Source: Caenimonas sp. SL110 (GTDB taxonomy: Bacteria; Pseudomonadota; Gammaproteobacteria; Burkholderiales; Burkholderiaceae_C). Taken from it: a stretch of 64,000 nt of DNA. The stretch lies in assembly GCF_001044395.1 (NCBI RefSeq), contig NZ_JANU01000016.1, forward strand, positions 62,001-126,000, read 5' to 3'. Position numbers and translations under genes: made by a program. The notes below the pieces were generated by a model. The model was not told the DNA's origin and ran no database searches. It saw nothing but the letters and a program-made list of their open reading frames with translations. This document shows, piece after piece, positions 52,963 to 63,333 of this stretch. Every line of letters starts with the position of its first letter. The stretch's first letter is position 1.

Positions 52963-54075
52963 CTAGTGAAATTGCTTTGACAGGCGCATCTGGTAGAACG
53001 CGCCAGTCTGTGCGTTGCGGGTTTCCAACATCTTCATGTACTGCAGGGTCAGCGCCAGATCGAGCGCGCGCACCGGCACGGTGTAGAAGACGCCGATACC
53101 CGTGGAGCGAAAACGGTTCGCCCCGTAAATGCCACCCGAATCGTCCTGAAACTGCTGCACCCGGACCAGCTGGCTCCCGACGGCTCCGAACGAAGTGCGT
53201 AGCGCGGCGCCCGCCTCGATCGCTACAAAATTGCCGCTTCGGATGTCGCTGTCGGTGTTGCGCGAATTCAACCCGACGGTCAGGCGCGAACCCACCGTCA
53301 GGACATCGTTCGGGCTGTACGCCAGGAGTACCGAAGGGCGCAGGGTCACGTACCGGCCGAAGCCGATGTTGGCAGGTGCGGCAGGGTCATGCTCTCCGGT
53401 GGGGATGCCCAGCGACGCGCCAACGGCCACCTTGACTTCTTGGATCTGCTTTTGCCAGAACAGCGCGACATCCATGTCGCCCAGACCGTGCTTGCCTTCG
53501 AACGTGCCTCGGGCAGACCGCGTGGCGAGGTCAGCCTGGAAGGCCGTGTCAAAGCTCGCCTGTGCTCCGGCCTGGGCCTGCTGCGCAGCAGCCGCAGGCA
53601 CCGCAGGCTGCAAGCTGGTGAGCGTGGGCGTGCTGCCGGTGAGCGCCAGCGTGCGGTCCAGGTTAAGCGTGTACGGCAGGCTCACCGCAAATGCCCATCT
53701 TCCTCCTGCAAGGGCGGGCCCGGTGCGATAGCCGAGAACCAGGTTGACGCGCGACTGCTCTTGCCGGGCGTCCACATCGACAACCCCAGTGAAGCTGGCC
53801 GTACGGGTTTGTCCGGCGATCGGAGCCACGAACGGCCCCGACACGCCCTGTTGGCGCCTTTCCCCCGTGTCGTCGGTCAGTTTGCCTGCGGTGACATGCG
53901 TGACGCCGATGTTGCCGAACCATCCGGACCGGTCCGCTGGCGCGAGCAACTCTGCGCCCAATGAGCCGGCCAGTGGATATCTCAGCTTGAATCCGTCAGC
54001 CGCAAATGCCGCCTGGGCAAATACAACAGCAAGGCCACAGGTGGAGATCGGCCTCCACGACGAAAAATATCCCAT
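52963..54075 (-). CDS. Outer-membrane transporter-like beta-barrel protein
   Basis: A 370-residue exported protein. The leader ends near QAAFA-ADGF. Amphipathic beta-strands follow throughout (SFDTAFQADL, VKVAVGASLGIPTGEHD, RLSKQF at the end). The size and strand pattern resemble transporter-like proteins annotated as MetA-pathway of phenol degradation. The substrate is unknown. The ATG at 54075 is assumed. Its position just upstream of the response regulator/kinase pair on the same strand (14 bases) suggests a link to that signalling system. Confidence 0.75.
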   Translation of the reverse strand: MGYFSSWRPISTCGLAVVFAQAAFAADGFKLRYPLAGSLGAELLAPADRSGWFGNIGVTHVTAGKLTDDTGERRQQGVSGPFVAPIAGQTRTASFTGVVDVDARQEQSRVNLVLGYRTGPALAGGRWAFAVSLPYTLNLDRTLALTGSTPTLTSLQPAVPAAAAQQAQAGAQASFDTAFQADLATRSARGTFEGKHGLGDMDVALFWQKQIQEVKVAVGASLGIPTGEHDPAAPANIGFGRYVTLRPSVLLAYSPNDVLTVGSRLTVGLNSRNTDSDIRSGNFVAIEAGAALRTSFGAVGSQLVRVQQFQDDSGGIYGANRFRSTGIGVFYTVPVRALDLALTLQYMKMLETRNAQTGAFYQMRLSKQFH

Positions 54076-54200
54076 GCACTCAGCCCCCCTCGGAAGTGCA
54101 ACTCCATATTCCCTGTCATTTTGTTGCGCCACTCCATGATGCTCAGGACGCCGGCTGATGGCAACTGTTTAGCGCGCAGGCTCAGTGGCCCGCGCCACCT

Positions 54201-54443
54201 CTACCGCTTGTTACGCGGTTTGATCCCCAGGGATGCCTTGTTCTTGTCGATGCGATTTTGTTTCTTTTCGTCTTCGCGCTGTACTGCTTTTTTCTTGGTG
54301 TAGCCTGACCAGTCGGCCCAGGCCCACCACGCCACCGCGAGCGCGAACGGCGAGAGCACCCACATCCAGTCCAAACCGGCGACAGGGCCGATTTCAAGGT
54401 ACTTCATCGCGAGCAACAGAATTCCAAGGCCGAGAAACAGCAT
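54201..54443 (-). CDS. TIGR04438-type Trp-rich small membrane protein
   Basis: An 80-residue protein with a hydrophobic helix pair rich in Trp (LDWMWVLSPFALAVAWWAWADW) and a basic tail. This pattern is typical of a small Burkholderiales family of unknown function. The ATG at 54443 follows AAGGAAA; a longer frame start lacks a ribosome site. Confidence 0.85.
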   Translation of the reverse strand: MLFLGLGILLLAMKYLEIGPVAGLDWMWVLSPFALAVAWWAWADWSGYTKKKAVQREDEKKQNRIDKNKASLGIKPRNKR

Positions 54444-54539
54444 CACATTTCCTTGCGCGGTTGCCGCCGCACGCGTCAACCGCAATCACTACAATCACGT
54501 TGGAACAATGTACCCCAACTCCCATCCCAGGATTCAAGA

Positions 54540-54851
54540 ATGAAACGTGCCCTGTTTGCACTGGTTGCCGTCTCTGCTGCAGCCGCTTCCATGCCGGTCT
54601 TCGCCGACCAGGCCCTGGCAACCGCCAAGAATTGCATGGCCTGCCATGCCGTCGACAAGAAGCTCGTCGGCCCGTCATACAAGGACGTTGCCACCAAGTA
54701 CGCCGGCCAGAAAGACGCCGTCGACAAGCTCGCCGTGAAGATCGTCAAGGGCGGCTCGGGTGCGTGGGGCGCGGTGCCCATGCCGGCAAATACGCAGGTG
54801 AGCGAAGCTGAAGGCAAGAAGCTCGCAGCCTGGGTTCTGACGCTGAAGTAA
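54540..54851 (+). CDS. Class I c-type cytochrome (c551/c552 type)
   Basis: A 103-residue periplasmic electron carrier: signal peptide ending SMPVFA-DQA, the heme motif CMACH, and the axial Met in VPMPAN. The ATG at 54540 starts MKRALFALVAV. Such monoheme cytochromes pass electrons to oxidases or to denitrification and peroxidase enzymes. Confidence 0.94.
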   Translation: MKRALFALVAVSAAAASMPVFADQALATAKNCMACHAVDKKLVGPSYKDVATKYAGQKDAVDKLAVKIVKGGSGAWGAVPMPANTQVSEAEGKKLAAWVLTLK

Positions 54852-54867
54852 GTCGCGCTTCTGCCAA

Positions 54868-54896
54868 TAAAAAACCCGCTTTTCAGCGGGTTTTTG
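54868..54896 (+). terminator. Rho-independent terminator after the cytochrome gene
   Basis: AAAAACCCGCT, loop TTTC, AGCGGGTTTTTG: a stable hairpin with A- and T-tracts on both sides. Confidence 0.9.
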
Positions 54897-54903
54897 CTTT
54901 CTG

Positions 54904-55046
54904 GCCGTCATTGCGGACCTGATCCGCCATCCATGTCTTTCAACGGCCGCAGCCGCTTCGCGGTGGATGCCGGGTCAAGCCCGGCATGACAACCGGGGAG
55001 AGGCTGTCATTGCGGACTCGATCCGCAATCCATGACTTCAACGGCC
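54904..55046. repeat. Dispersed composite palindromic repeat, copy 6
   Basis: CGTCATTGCGGACCTGATCC GCCATCCAT, spacer, TTCGCGGTGGATGCCGGGTC AAGCCCGGCATGACA, then a second left half CTGTCATTGCGGACTCGATC CGCAATCCATGAC. It lies between cytochrome c and acs. Confidence 0.88.
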
Positions 55047-55058
55047 TTCGCGGCCAAC

Positions 55059-57044
55059 TCAGAGCTTCTCGGCCAACTGATCCAGAATCGCCGGGTTTTC
55101 CAGCGTGCTCGTGTCCTGGGTGATCGCCTCGCCCTTGGCAATCGAGCGCAGCAGGCGCCGCATGATCTTGCCGCTGCGGGTCTTGGGCAGGTTGTCGCCA
55201 AAGCGGATGTCCTTGGGCTTGGCGATCGGCCCGATCTCCTTGGCGACCCAGTTGCGCAGCTCGTTCGCGATCTGCTTGGCCTCTTCTCCCGTGGGGCGGG
55301 AGCGCTTGAGCACAACAAAGGCGCAGATCGCCTCGCCCGTCAGGTCATCGGGGCGGCCCACCACGGCCGCCTCTGCCACCAGGTCGGTCTTGGACACCAG
55401 CGCCGATTCAATCTCCATCGTGCCCAGGCGGTGCCCCGACACGTTCAGCACATCGTCGATGCGCCCGGTGATGCGGAAATACGCGTTGTCGGCATTGCGC
55501 ACCGCGCCGTCGCCCGCGAGGTAGAGCGTGCCGCCCATCTCTTCGGGGAAATAGCTCTTCTTGAAACGCTCCGGGTCATTCCAGATCGTGCGGATCATCG
55601 AAGGCCACGGACGCTTGACCACCAGCATGCCGCCTGCGCCATTGGGAATATCCTTGCCCGTCTCGTCGACGATCGCGGCCATGATGCCCGGCAGCGGCAG
55701 CGTGCAGGAGCCCGGCACCAGCGGTGTCGCACCCGGCAGCGGCGTGATCATGTGGCCGCCGGTTTCGGTCTGCCAGAAGGTATCGACGATGGGGCAGCGC
55801 TCGCCGCCCACATGGCGGTGGTACCACATCCAGGCTTCAGGATTGATCGGCTCGCCGACCGAGCCCAGGATGCGCAGGCTGCTCAGGTCAGAGCGCGCGG
55901 GATGCACTTTCTCATCGCCTTCCGATGCCTTGATCAGCGAACGGATCGCTGTCGGCGCGGTGTAGAAAATCGTGACCTTGTGCTTCTCGATCATCTGCCA
56001 GAAGCGGCCGGCATTCGGGAACGTCGGGATGCCTTCAAAGATCACCTGCGTCGCGCCTGCTGCAAGCGGCCCGTAGGCGACATACGTGTGACCCGTGATC
56101 CAGCCGATGTCGGCAGTGCACCAGAACACATCGCTGGGCCGGATGTCGAAGGTCCAGTCCATCGTGAGCTTGGCCCACAGCAGGTAACCGCCGGTGGAAT
56201 GCTGCACGCCCTTGGGCTTGCCGGTTGAGCCCGATGTGTAGAGGATGAACAGCGGATGCTCGGCACCCACAGGCTCGGGCTTGCACTCGGTGCTCTGACC
56301 CTGCAGCACTTCGGTGAACGTCTTGTCGCGCCCCGCGACCATGTTGCACGCGGTCGGCGTGCGCATGAAGACCAGCACGCTTTTGAGCGTGTCGCATCCG
56401 CCCATGGCGATGCCTTCGTCGACGATGGATTTGAGCGGCAGCTCCTTGCCGCCACGCATCTGGAAGTTGGACGTGATGACGGCAACTGCGCCCGCGTCGA
56501 TGATGCGTTCATTCAGCGCCTTGGCCGAGAAGCCGCCGAACACCACGCTGTGCGTTGCGCCGATTCGCGCGCAGGCCTGCATGACCACCACGCCTTCGAT
56601 CGTCATCGGCATGTACACGATGACGCGGTCGCCCTTCCTGATGCCCTGCGCCTTGAGCGCATTGGCAAACTGCGAGACCCGTGCGAGCAATTCCTTGTAG
56701 GTGACCTTGGTCACCGCGCCGTCATCGGCCTCGAAGATGATCGCTGTCTTGTTCTCGACCGGTGTGCCGATGTGCTTGTCCAGGCAGTTGGCCGATGCGT
56801 TGAGTTCGCCGTCGGCAAACCACTGGTAGAACGGTGCGTTCGATTCATCGAGCGTCTGGGTGAACGGCTTGTTCCACACGACGTTCTCGCGTGCCAGGCG
56901 TGCCCAGAAACCCTCGAAGTCTTTCTCGGCTTCTGCGCACAGCGCGTTGTAGGCGTCCATGCCGGAGATGCGCGCGCCTTTCATGGCCGCCTCGGACGGC
57001 GGGAACACGCGATTTTCGACCAGGACCGACTCGATGTTGCTCAT
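55059..57044 (-). CDS. acs: Acetyl-CoA synthetase
   Basis: A 661-residue AMP-forming acetyl-CoA synthetase. Signatures: [52 protein letters not shown], and the regulated Lys in [15 protein letters not shown]. The ATG at 57044 follows CGGAGAC; upstream codons in frame extend into an intergenic region with no Shine-Dalgarno. It scavenges acetate, including acetate from C2 metabolism. Confidence 0.97.
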   Translation of the reverse strand: MSNIESVLVENRVFPPSEAAMKGARISGMDAYNALCAEAEKDFEGFWARLARENVVWNKPFTQTLDESNAPFYQWFADGELNASANCLDKHIGTPVENKTAIIFEADDGAVTKVTYKELLARVSQFANALKAQGIRKGDRVIVYMPMTIEGVVVMQACARIGATHSVVFGGFSAKALNERIIDAGAVAVITSNFQMRGGKELPLKSIVDEGIAMGGCDTLKSVLVFMRTPTACNMVAGRDKTFTEVLQGQSTECKPEPVGAEHPLFILYTSGSTGKPKGVQHSTGGYLLWAKLTMDWTFDIRPSDVFWCTADIGWITGHTYVAYGPLAAGATQVIFEGIPTFPNAGRFWQMIEKHKVTIFYTAPTAIRSLIKASEGDEKVHPARSDLSSLRILGSVGEPINPEAWMWYHRHVGGERCPIVDTFWQTETGGHMITPLPGATPLVPGSCTLPLPGIMAAIVDETGKDIPNGAGGMLVVKRPWPSMIRTIWNDPERFKKSYFPEEMGGTLYLAGDGAVRNADNAYFRITGRIDDVLNVSGHRLGTMEIESALVSKTDLVAEAAVVGRPDDLTGEAICAFVVLKRSRPTGEEAKQIANELRNWVAKEIGPIAKPKDIRFGDNLPKTRSGKIMRRLLRSIAKGEAITQDTSTLENPAILDQLAEKL

Positions 57045-57253
57045 GGATTTGTCTCCGCAGGATTGAACTAATTTGGCCGTAATGTCAGGGTTAGCACTTA
57101 CAGCGTACTGACACGGCGCACCGACGCGCCCCGCCCCCCGGTCGCCTTCCAATTTATACCCCGCAGGGCTGTCATGCGCGGACCCTACAATGATCCGCCA
57201 GCCGGTACTAACCCTCTCTTTGCACTGCCCACGCCTCTCACCTGGCCCGCTCC

Positions 57254-57859
57254 ATGAAACCCGATCCACTCCTGAAAACAACCTCTCCCTTGCGCCCTCT
57301 TCCCAACCTGATTTTCATGAGCCGGTGGCTGCAGCTGCCGCTGTACCTCGGCCTGATCGCGGCGCAAGCCGTCTATGTCGTGCACTTCCTGCTGGAACTG
57401 TGGCACCTGATCGAAGCCGCAGCCGGCAGCCAGGCCGCGTTGCAGCAACTCATCTCCAGCATCGGCTACAAGGTCACCACGCCCGTCGTGTCGCTGAACG
57501 AAACCATCATCATGCTGGTGGTGCTCGCGCTGATCGACGTGGTCATGATCTCCAACCTGCTGATCATGGTGATCGTGGGCGGCTACGAAACCTTCGTGAG
57601 CCGCATGGGCCTGCAGGGCCATCCCGACCAGCCCGAGTGGCTAAGCCATGTGAACGCATCGGTGCTCAAGGTCAAGCTCGCCACGGCCATCATCGGCATC
57701 TCGTCGATCCACCTGCTCAAGACCTTCATCAATGCCGACAACTACTCCGACCGGGTACTGATCGCGCAGACCGTGATTCACATCACCTTCCTGCTGTCCG
57801 CGCTTGCGATTGCCTACACCGACAAGGTGATGTCGGGTATTGCCGAGCGCAAGCACTAG
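57254..57859 (+). CDS. UPF0114 (YqhA) family membrane protein
   Basis: A 201-residue inner-membrane protein with about four helices ([64 protein letters not shown]) and the family loop [11 protein letters not shown]. The function of the family is unknown. It lies 21 bases upstream of the glf start. Confidence 0.92.
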   Translation: MKPDPLLKTTSPLRPLPNLIFMSRWLQLPLYLGLIAAQAVYVVHFLLELWHLIEAAAGSQAALQQLISSIGYKVTTPVVSLNETIIMLVVLALIDVVMISNLLIMVIVGGYETFVSRMGLQGHPDQPEWLSHVNASVLKVKLATAIIGISSIHLLKTFINADNYSDRVLIAQTVIHITFLLSALAIAYTDKVMSGIAERKH

Positions 57860-57880
57860 AGCGCTGGCGGGGCGTTGCCT

Positions 57881-58966
57881 GTGCGCGCTGACTACATCGT
57901 GGTTGGCGCAGGCCTGACGGGCGCCACCATCGCGCGACTGCTCACCGATGCAGGACGCGATGTGCTGGTGCTCGACCGGCGCGCGCACGCAGGCGGCAAC
58001 GTGCACGATCATGTGCACGAGAGCGGCGTGCGCATCCACACCTACGGCCCGCATTACTTTCGCACCAACGACGACTCGATGTGGGCCTTCGTCAACCGCT
58101 TCGCGCGGTTTCGGCGCTGCGAGGCGCAGGTGCAAACCCTGGTGCGTGGCCAGTACGAACACTGGCCCATCAATGCACGCTACATACGCGAGACGATAGG
58201 CCAGGACTGGCAGCCCGCATTCATCGGCACGCCGCGCAACTTCGAAGAGGCCTGCCTTTCGATGATGCCGCGCGCGGTGTACGAGGACTTCGTCAAGGGC
58301 TACACCGAAAAGCAATGGGGCATGAGCGCCACCTCGCTGTCGCCTGCACTGGCGAAGCGATTTGATGTTCGCGCTGACGACGACTCGCGCTTTTCGACGC
58401 ACCGCCATCAGGGTCTGCCCGAGGCTGGCTACGCGGCGTTCATGGACAGCCTGCTCGCGGGAATCCCGCTGGTTCTCGACTGCGACTACCTGCTTCAGCG
58501 TGACGCGTTTGACGCAGCGCGCGCGCTGATCTTCACCGGACCCATCGACGAATACTTCGGCTTCGACCTCGGTCGCCTGGGCTGGCGCGGCCAGCACCGC
58601 GAGCACACCTGGTTGCGCGATATCGATCAGGCACTTCCATGCGGACAGGTGAACAACCCCGACCCCGCCAATGGCGCGCACATCCGCACGCTGGAATGGA
58701 AGCACATGATGTCGCGTGAAGAATGCGCAGGTGTCGTCGGCACGGTGCTCACGCGCGAGTTTCCACACTCGCCGCAGGACCCGGGTGCCTTCGAATACCC
58801 GGTGCCCGATGACCGCAACGCCGCGCTGCACGAGGCCTACCGGACTCGCGCGGAATCAATTCCGGGCCTGCTGGTGTGCGGCCGCCTGGGCGACTACCGC
58901 TACTACGACATGGACCAGGCGATCGCCCGCGCGATGTTGCACGTGCGGCGGCTGCTGGCGGCGTAG
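57881..58966 (+). CDS. glf: UDP-galactopyranose mutase
   Basis: A 361-residue flavoenzyme that interconverts UDP-galactopyranose and UDP-galactofuranose for cell-surface glycans. The FAD motif GAGLTGATIARLL is at the N-terminus, followed by the UDP/FAD blocks RRAHAGGN and HTYGPHYFRTND. The conserved EYFGFDLGRLGWR block, and RLGDYRYYDMDQAI near the C-terminus, match the family. The GTG at 57881 has GGCGGGG upstream; a TTG at 57875 is too close to that site. Confidence 0.94.
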   Translation: MRADYIVVGAGLTGATIARLLTDAGRDVLVLDRRAHAGGNVHDHVHESGVRIHTYGPHYFRTNDDSMWAFVNRFARFRRCEAQVQTLVRGQYEHWPINARYIRETIGQDWQPAFIGTPRNFEEACLSMMPRAVYEDFVKGYTEKQWGMSATSLSPALAKRFDVRADDDSRFSTHRHQGLPEAGYAAFMDSLLAGIPLVLDCDYLLQRDAFDAARALIFTGPIDEYFGFDLGRLGWRGQHREHTWLRDIDQALPCGQVNNPDPANGAHIRTLEWKHMMSREECAGVVGTVLTREFPHSPQDPGAFEYPVPDDRNAALHEAYRTRAESIPGLLVCGRLGDYRYYDMDQAIARAMLHVRRLLAA

Positions 58967-58967
58967 T

Positions 58968-59852
58968 TCAACCGCCCATCTTCTGGTCTTCGACAGGCGC
59001 ATCCGGATCTTCTGGAGGATCAGCCCAGCGAACAAGCTTCTCGCCATCGAATGCCCAGTTGCGCTTGACCGGGTGAAACAAAAGCGGTCCCTTGTCGCGG
59101 GTCGCGAACTCCTTGGCAGTGATCGGGGGGCGCCACCGCATCGTCGACTGCAACGGGATGATGCGTTGCGGATTCTGGCTTCCGCCGACATAGCAGCGGG
59201 TGACGTTGCGCAGGCTTTCAACCTTCAATCCTGCATGCGCCAGCGCGGTCGGCACCGACACTTCGAAGTGCCCCGACCAGCCCTCGCGATGCGCGTTGTG
59301 GGTTGCGGCCACGGCTTCGCGCGACATGCGAAAGACCGGCATGAACGCCTTCAGCAGCTTGTCTGCGTCCGGCTTCATTGCGCCAGGTGCGGCCAGGGTC
59401 GACCACCAGGTCCATGTGGGCCAATCATCGAACTTGTGAATATGCGACGCCAGAAACGGCGCATCGCTTGCCTCAAACGCCTGGAGAAAATCGCGCCAGT
59501 TGCCGCGGTATTCCACATCGGACTCGATCTGCCAGAACCACCGGTAGCTCTGCGCGTTGCGCGCGAAGGCAAGCATCGGAAAATGTGTGTTGCCCAGGAT
59601 CTGGCGGTCGCCATAAAACGGGTAACCCAACTGCACCGGAAGGTCCGCAGGCGTGAAGGGGGCCAACGCATGGGACAGCCCCTTCTCACCGAGAAAGTCT
59701 TTCCATGCCGCGATGACAGGCCCGCCGTCATCCTGCAGCCGCACAAAACAATCGGCGTAGCCCGCCAGCTGCGCATGCAGTCGCGCAAACCGCCGGGATA
59801 TCGACTCGCTGAACTGGTGGGTGAGAAATCCGACCGCGATTGAGTTGACCAT
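58968..59852 (-). CDS. DUF3405-like, glycosyltransferase-type hypothetical protein
   Basis: A 294-residue soluble protein. The pattern resembles nucleotide-sugar enzymes or the DUF3405 family: aromatic blocks RWFWQIESDVEYRGNW, DDWPTWTWWSTL, HNAHREGWSGHFE. No signal peptide is seen. The start ATG at 59852 is two bases after the fumC stop, so it is translated with fumC. It is convergent with glf, and the two may act in the same surface-polysaccharide process; this is inferred from position only. Confidence 0.6.
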   Translation of the reverse strand: MVNSIAVGFLTHQFSESISRRFARLHAQLAGYADCFVRLQDDGGPVIAAWKDFLGEKGLSHALAPFTPADLPVQLGYPFYGDRQILGNTHFPMLAFARNAQSYRWFWQIESDVEYRGNWRDFLQAFEASDAPFLASHIHKFDDWPTWTWWSTLAAPGAMKPDADKLLKAFMPVFRMSREAVAATHNAHREGWSGHFEVSVPTALAHAGLKVESLRNVTRCYVGGSQNPQRIIPLQSTMRWRPPITAKEFATRDKGPLLFHPVKRNWAFDGEKLVRWADPPEDPDAPVEDQKMGG

Positions 59853-59854
59853 CG

Positions 59855-61234
59855 CTAGACCATCCTTTCGGGCCGAACCCATTGATCGAACTGCTCGGCC
59901 GACACATGGCCCGATGCGATGGCCGCCTCGCGCAGGCTGGTGCCTTCCTTGTGCGCCTTCTTGGCTATCTGCGCGGCCTTGTCGTAGCCGATGTGCGGAT
60001 TGAGCGCGGTGACCAGCATGAGCGAGCGGTCGACCAATTCGCCGATCCGCTCGCGATTGGGCTCTATGCCCACGGCGCAGTTGTCATTGAAGCTGGCCAT
60101 GCCGTCGGCAAGCAGGCGCGCGCTTTGCAGGAAGTTGTGCGCGATCATCGGCCTGAACACGTTGAGCTCGAAGTTGCCCGACGCGCCGCCGAAATTGATG
60201 GCGACGTCGTTGCCGAACACCTGGCAGCACAGCATGGTGAGGGCTTCGCTTTGCGTCGGGTTGACCTTGCCCGGCATGATCGACGAGCCGGGCTCGTTCT
60301 CCGGGATGCTCAACTCACCGATGCCGCTGCGCGGGCCGCTCGCCAGCCAGCGGACGTCGTTGGCGATCTTCATCAGGCTGGCTGCGAGTGTCTTGAGCGC
60401 GCCGTGTGCATGCACCAGCGCATCGGCCGCTGCCATCGCTTCAAACTTGTTGGGTGCGGTCACAAACGGCAGGCCCGTCAGGCGCGCGATCTCGGCGGCG
60501 ACCTGCTGCGCATAGCCTTGCGGCGCATTGAGCCCGGTGCCCACTGCGGTGCCGCCCAGGGCCAGTTCGCACAGGTGCGCGAGGCTTGCATGCAGGTGCC
60601 TGTCGGCCTGCTCCAGCTGCGCGACGTAGCCCGAGAACTCCTGCCCCAATGTGAGTGGCGTTGCATCCTGCAGGTGCGTGCGGCCGATCTTCACGATGTC
60701 CCTGAACGCCTGCGACTTGGCGGCGAGCGTGGAACGAAGTTTCATGAGCGACGGCAGCACGCGATTGCGGATCGCGTCCACCGCGGCCACATGCATCGCC
60801 GTCGGAAACACATCGTTGGACGACTGGCTCATGTTGACGTCGTCGTTGGGGTGGACCTTGCGCGCTTCGCCCCGCACGCCGCCGAGCAATTCGCTCGCCC
60901 GATTGGCCAGCACCTCGTTGACGTTCATGTTGGTCTGCGTGCCCGATCCGGTCTGCCACACGACCAGCGGAAACTCGTCGTCATGCTGTCCCGCGAGCAC
61001 TTCGTCGGCGGCAGCGATGATGGCCGATGCCTTGTCTTGCGCAAGCAGTCCCAGCAGGTGATTGACCACGGCTGCCGATCGCTTGACCTGCACCAGCGCA
61101 CGGACCAGCTCAGGCGGTTGCCGCTCGCTGGAGATGGCGAAGTTGCGCAGCGAGCGCTGCGTCTGCGCGCCCCACAGCCGGTGTGCCGGCACTTCGATGG
61201 GGCCGAAGGTGTCTTTCTCGATGCGGGTGTTCAT
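59855..61234 (-). CDS. fumC: Class II fumarate hydratase
   Basis: A 459-residue iron-independent fumarase. Family signature [17 protein letters not shown], plus [12 protein letters not shown] and [21 protein letters not shown]. The ATG at 61234 begins [16 protein letters not shown]; the longer frame has no ribosome site. It belongs to the TCA cycle. Confidence 0.96.
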   Translation of the reverse strand: MNTRIEKDTFGPIEVPAHRLWGAQTQRSLRNFAISSERQPPELVRALVQVKRSAAVVNHLLGLLAQDKASAIIAAADEVLAGQHDDEFPLVVWQTGSGTQTNMNVNEVLANRASELLGGVRGEARKVHPNDDVNMSQSSNDVFPTAMHVAAVDAIRNRVLPSLMKLRSTLAAKSQAFRDIVKIGRTHLQDATPLTLGQEFSGYVAQLEQADRHLHASLAHLCELALGGTAVGTGLNAPQGYAQQVAAEIARLTGLPFVTAPNKFEAMAAADALVHAHGALKTLAASLMKIANDVRWLASGPRSGIGELSIPENEPGSSIMPGKVNPTQSEALTMLCCQVFGNDVAINFGGASGNFELNVFRPMIAHNFLQSARLLADGMASFNDNCAVGIEPNRERIGELVDRSLMLVTALNPHIGYDKAAQIAKKAHKEGTSLREAAIASGHVSAEQFDQWVRPERMV

Positions 61235-61375
61235 GCCCGCGAAAGTAACATTTTTCTGGTGCCTTCCGGCCCTTCCCCATGGTGGGTTCCTCCATGATTT
61301 GCGCACAGGGTGCGCGGATAATCATTGAACCGCTGGTGACAGCCCCATCCATCCCATTTCTTCATCTTCCACCCC

Positions 61376-63238
61376 ATGCAGTCCCCTTCCTCGCGTTCCT
61401 CACGTCTGGCCGCGCTCGCAGTTGGAATTTCTGCTGCATTCGGCGCCACCTGCGCAAACGCGGTCGCGCTCGGCGCGGCCCGCGTGCTGTCCGGCAGCGG
61501 TGAGCCGCTGGTCGCTGAAATTGAAATTCCGGCCTTGTCTGCCGAAGACCTGGCGAACTTCAAGGCGGGCTTTGCCAGCCGGGCCGAGTTCGACGCGGCC
61601 GGCATGGCGATACATCCTGGATTGCAGGGTGTCTCGTTCACGATTCACAAGCGCGCCAACGGCCAGGCGTATCTCAGGCTGGTTGGCACCCGCCCTGTCG
61701 GCGAAGGCCCTATTGCCATCATCCTGCACGCCGAAGGCGCGACCCGAACCGTGATGCGCGACTACACGCTGGTCGTTGCGCCGCGCGTGGGCGCTGCAAC
61801 TTCTCCGGCGACCGCTGCGGCTGACACCTCCCTTCCGGCGCTCGCGCTGGGTGCCGCACGTGTGCTGTCGCTGCGCGGTGAGCCGCTTCGCGCGGAGATC
61901 GCGTTGCCCACCATGACGCAGGCCCAGGCAGCCCTCATTGCCGCGAGCATTGCGCCCTCGGCAGATCACGCCGCCGCCGGTGTGCCGTACGACCCTTCGC
62001 TGCGCGACATACAGGTGCGTCCCGAAACGCGCCCCGACGGCCGGATGGTGCTGAGCGTGACCAGTGCCAACCCCGTCAATGAGCCCAGGCTGGAGCTGCT
62101 GCTGGAAGCTCGATCGGCTGCCAGCCGCCTGGTTCGCGACTACACGCTGAACCTGGCCGCACCGGCGCCTAGAAATGTGGCACCGCCGACGGTGGTGGTT
62201 GCTGCGGCGCCTGTCGCTGCTGCGCCGGTGACGGCCGCCGCGCCGCCGGTGGCAGCGGTAGCGGCTCCGGTGGCAGCGGTGGCGCCGCCTCCTGCGGTGG
62301 CAGCCGTAGCACCGCCCGTGGCAGCTGTCGCTCCTTCCGTGGCGGCACCTCCCGCAATGGTTGCGGCCCCCGTCACACCTGCGGCTGTTGTGGCCGCCGC
62401 GCCTGCGCCTGCGCCTGCGCCTGCGCCTGCGCCTGCGCCTGCGCCTGCGCCTCCGCCTCCGCCTCCGCCTCCGCCTCCAGCTCCCCCGACAACCGCACCC
62501 GCCTCGCCCCCGGCTGCGCCTTCACTGCCGGTCATTCCTCCCGGCTACGCGACCGGGCCTGGCGTCACGCCGGTCATTCCACCGGCAGCGGTTGCACTTG
62601 CACCTGCGCCCCCTCCAGCGCCCGCACCGACGCCGGTGCCCGCTGTTGCGGCAGCGACCGCGGCCGTGCCTGCAGCGCCTGCCGTCGTCAGCAAAAAAGT
62701 CGTCGTCAAGACCGGCGACACCGCCACACGGATCGCTTCAGCCAACCTCGTCTCCGGTGCCTCGCTCGACCAGATGCTGGTGGCCATGATGAAGGCCAAT
62801 CCCCACGCCTTTCTGGCCGGCAACGTGAACCGGCTCAAAGCTGGCTCGGTGCTGGAAATCCCGGGTCAGCCGGACGCATCGGCCACGAGTCCGCAAGCGG
62901 CCAGGCAAGAGATACAGCTGCAAGCCACGAACTTCGATGCCTACCGCCGCCGGCTCGCCGGACTTGCTGCGGCTACCGCGCAAACACCGGGACGCACCGC
63001 AGCGGGCACCATCCAGACGCGCGTCGGCGAACAGAACGCAGCGCCCCGGCGGCCCGACAAGCTGAGCATTTCTTCCGGTGCAATTTCGGGCTACCGCGCA
63101 GAAGACCAGCGAATCATGGCAGAGCGTCTCGCGATCGAGGCAGCCAAGGCCGCCAAGCTGGCCGAAGACATCAAGGCATTGACGCCGGCGGCACCCGCAT
63201 CACGGCCCGCTTCGCAGGCACAGCCTGCGCGCAAGTAG
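61376..63238 (+). CDS. FimV-like polar protein with duplicated N-terminal domain
   Basis: A 620-residue exported protein of the FimV/HubP type. The signal peptide ends ATCANA (residue 29). Two copies of the FimV N-terminal domain follow (residues ~30-135 from LGAARVLSGSGEPL, and ~155-265 from LGAARVLSLRGEPL). A long Pro/Ala/Val linker (~270-455) follows. A LysM-like unit is at ~460-515 (VVVKTGDTATRIASANL, then LDQMLVAMMKANPHAF and NRLKAGSVLEIP). The C-terminal tetratricopeptide/FimV-C domain of standard FimV is missing. FimV proteins act at the cell pole in type IV pili and twitching. Confidence 0.88.
   Translation: MQSPSSRSSRLAALAVGISAAFGATCANAVALGAARVLSGSGEPLVAEIEIPALSAEDLANFKAGFASRAEFDAAGMAIHPGLQGVSFTIHKRANGQAYLRLVGTRPVGEGPIAIILHAEGATRTVMRDYTLVVAPRVGAATSPATAAADTSLPALALGAARVLSLRGEPLRAEIALPTMTQAQAALIAASIAPSADHAAAGVPYDPSLRDIQVRPETRPDGRMVLSVTSANPVNEPRLELLLEARSAASRLVRDYTLNLAAPAPRNVAPPTVVVAAAPVAAAPVTAAAPPVAAVAAPVAAVAPPPAVAAVAPPVAAVAPSVAAPPAMVAAPVTPAAVVAAAPAPAPAPAPAPAPAPAPPPPPPPPPPAPPTTAPASPPAAPSLPVIPPGYATGPGVTPVIPPAAVALAPAPPPAPAPTPVPAVAAATAAVPAAPAVVSKKVVVKTGDTATRIASANLVSGASLDQMLVAMMKANPHAFLAGNVNRLKAGSVLEIPGQPDASATSPQAARQEIQLQATNFDAYRRRLAGLAAATAQTPGRTAAGTIQTRVGEQNAAPRRPDKLSISSGAISGYRAEDQRIMAERLAIEAAKAAKLAEDIKALTPAAPASRPASQAQPARK
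62398..62480. repeat. GCGCCT/CCGCCT tandem repeat in fimV-like gene
   Basis: About eight GCGCCT units followed by six CCGCCT units encode AP and PP runs. It is a short tandem repeat within the coding region and could change length by slippage without shifting the frame, because the unit is six bases. Confidence 0.88.
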
Positions 63239-63284
63239 CTGACTGCGCGCTGCCGCCCACACGGGCCGCAGCGTCCCGCACAAA

Positions 63285-63316
63285 GAAAAAGGGCCTGCTT
63301 TCGCAGGCCCTTTTCG
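63285..63316. terminator. Bidirectional terminator between fimV-like and repeat protein genes
   Basis: AAAAAGGGCCTGC, loop TTTC, GCAGGCCCTTTTC. It ends the plus-strand fimV-like gene and the minus-strand gene to its right. Confidence 0.9.
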
Positions 63317-63333
63317 ATGGGAGTGTGAACCGC

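Noticed and set aside
57045..57253. Longer start of acetyl-CoA synthetase
   Set aside because: The added residues are not part of the family, and the ATG at 57044 has a good ribosome site.
62398..62480. Tandem repeat considered as a CRISPR array or mobile repeat
   Set aside because: It is an in-frame six-base coding repeat giving Ala-Pro and Pro-Pro runs; no spacers or cas genes.
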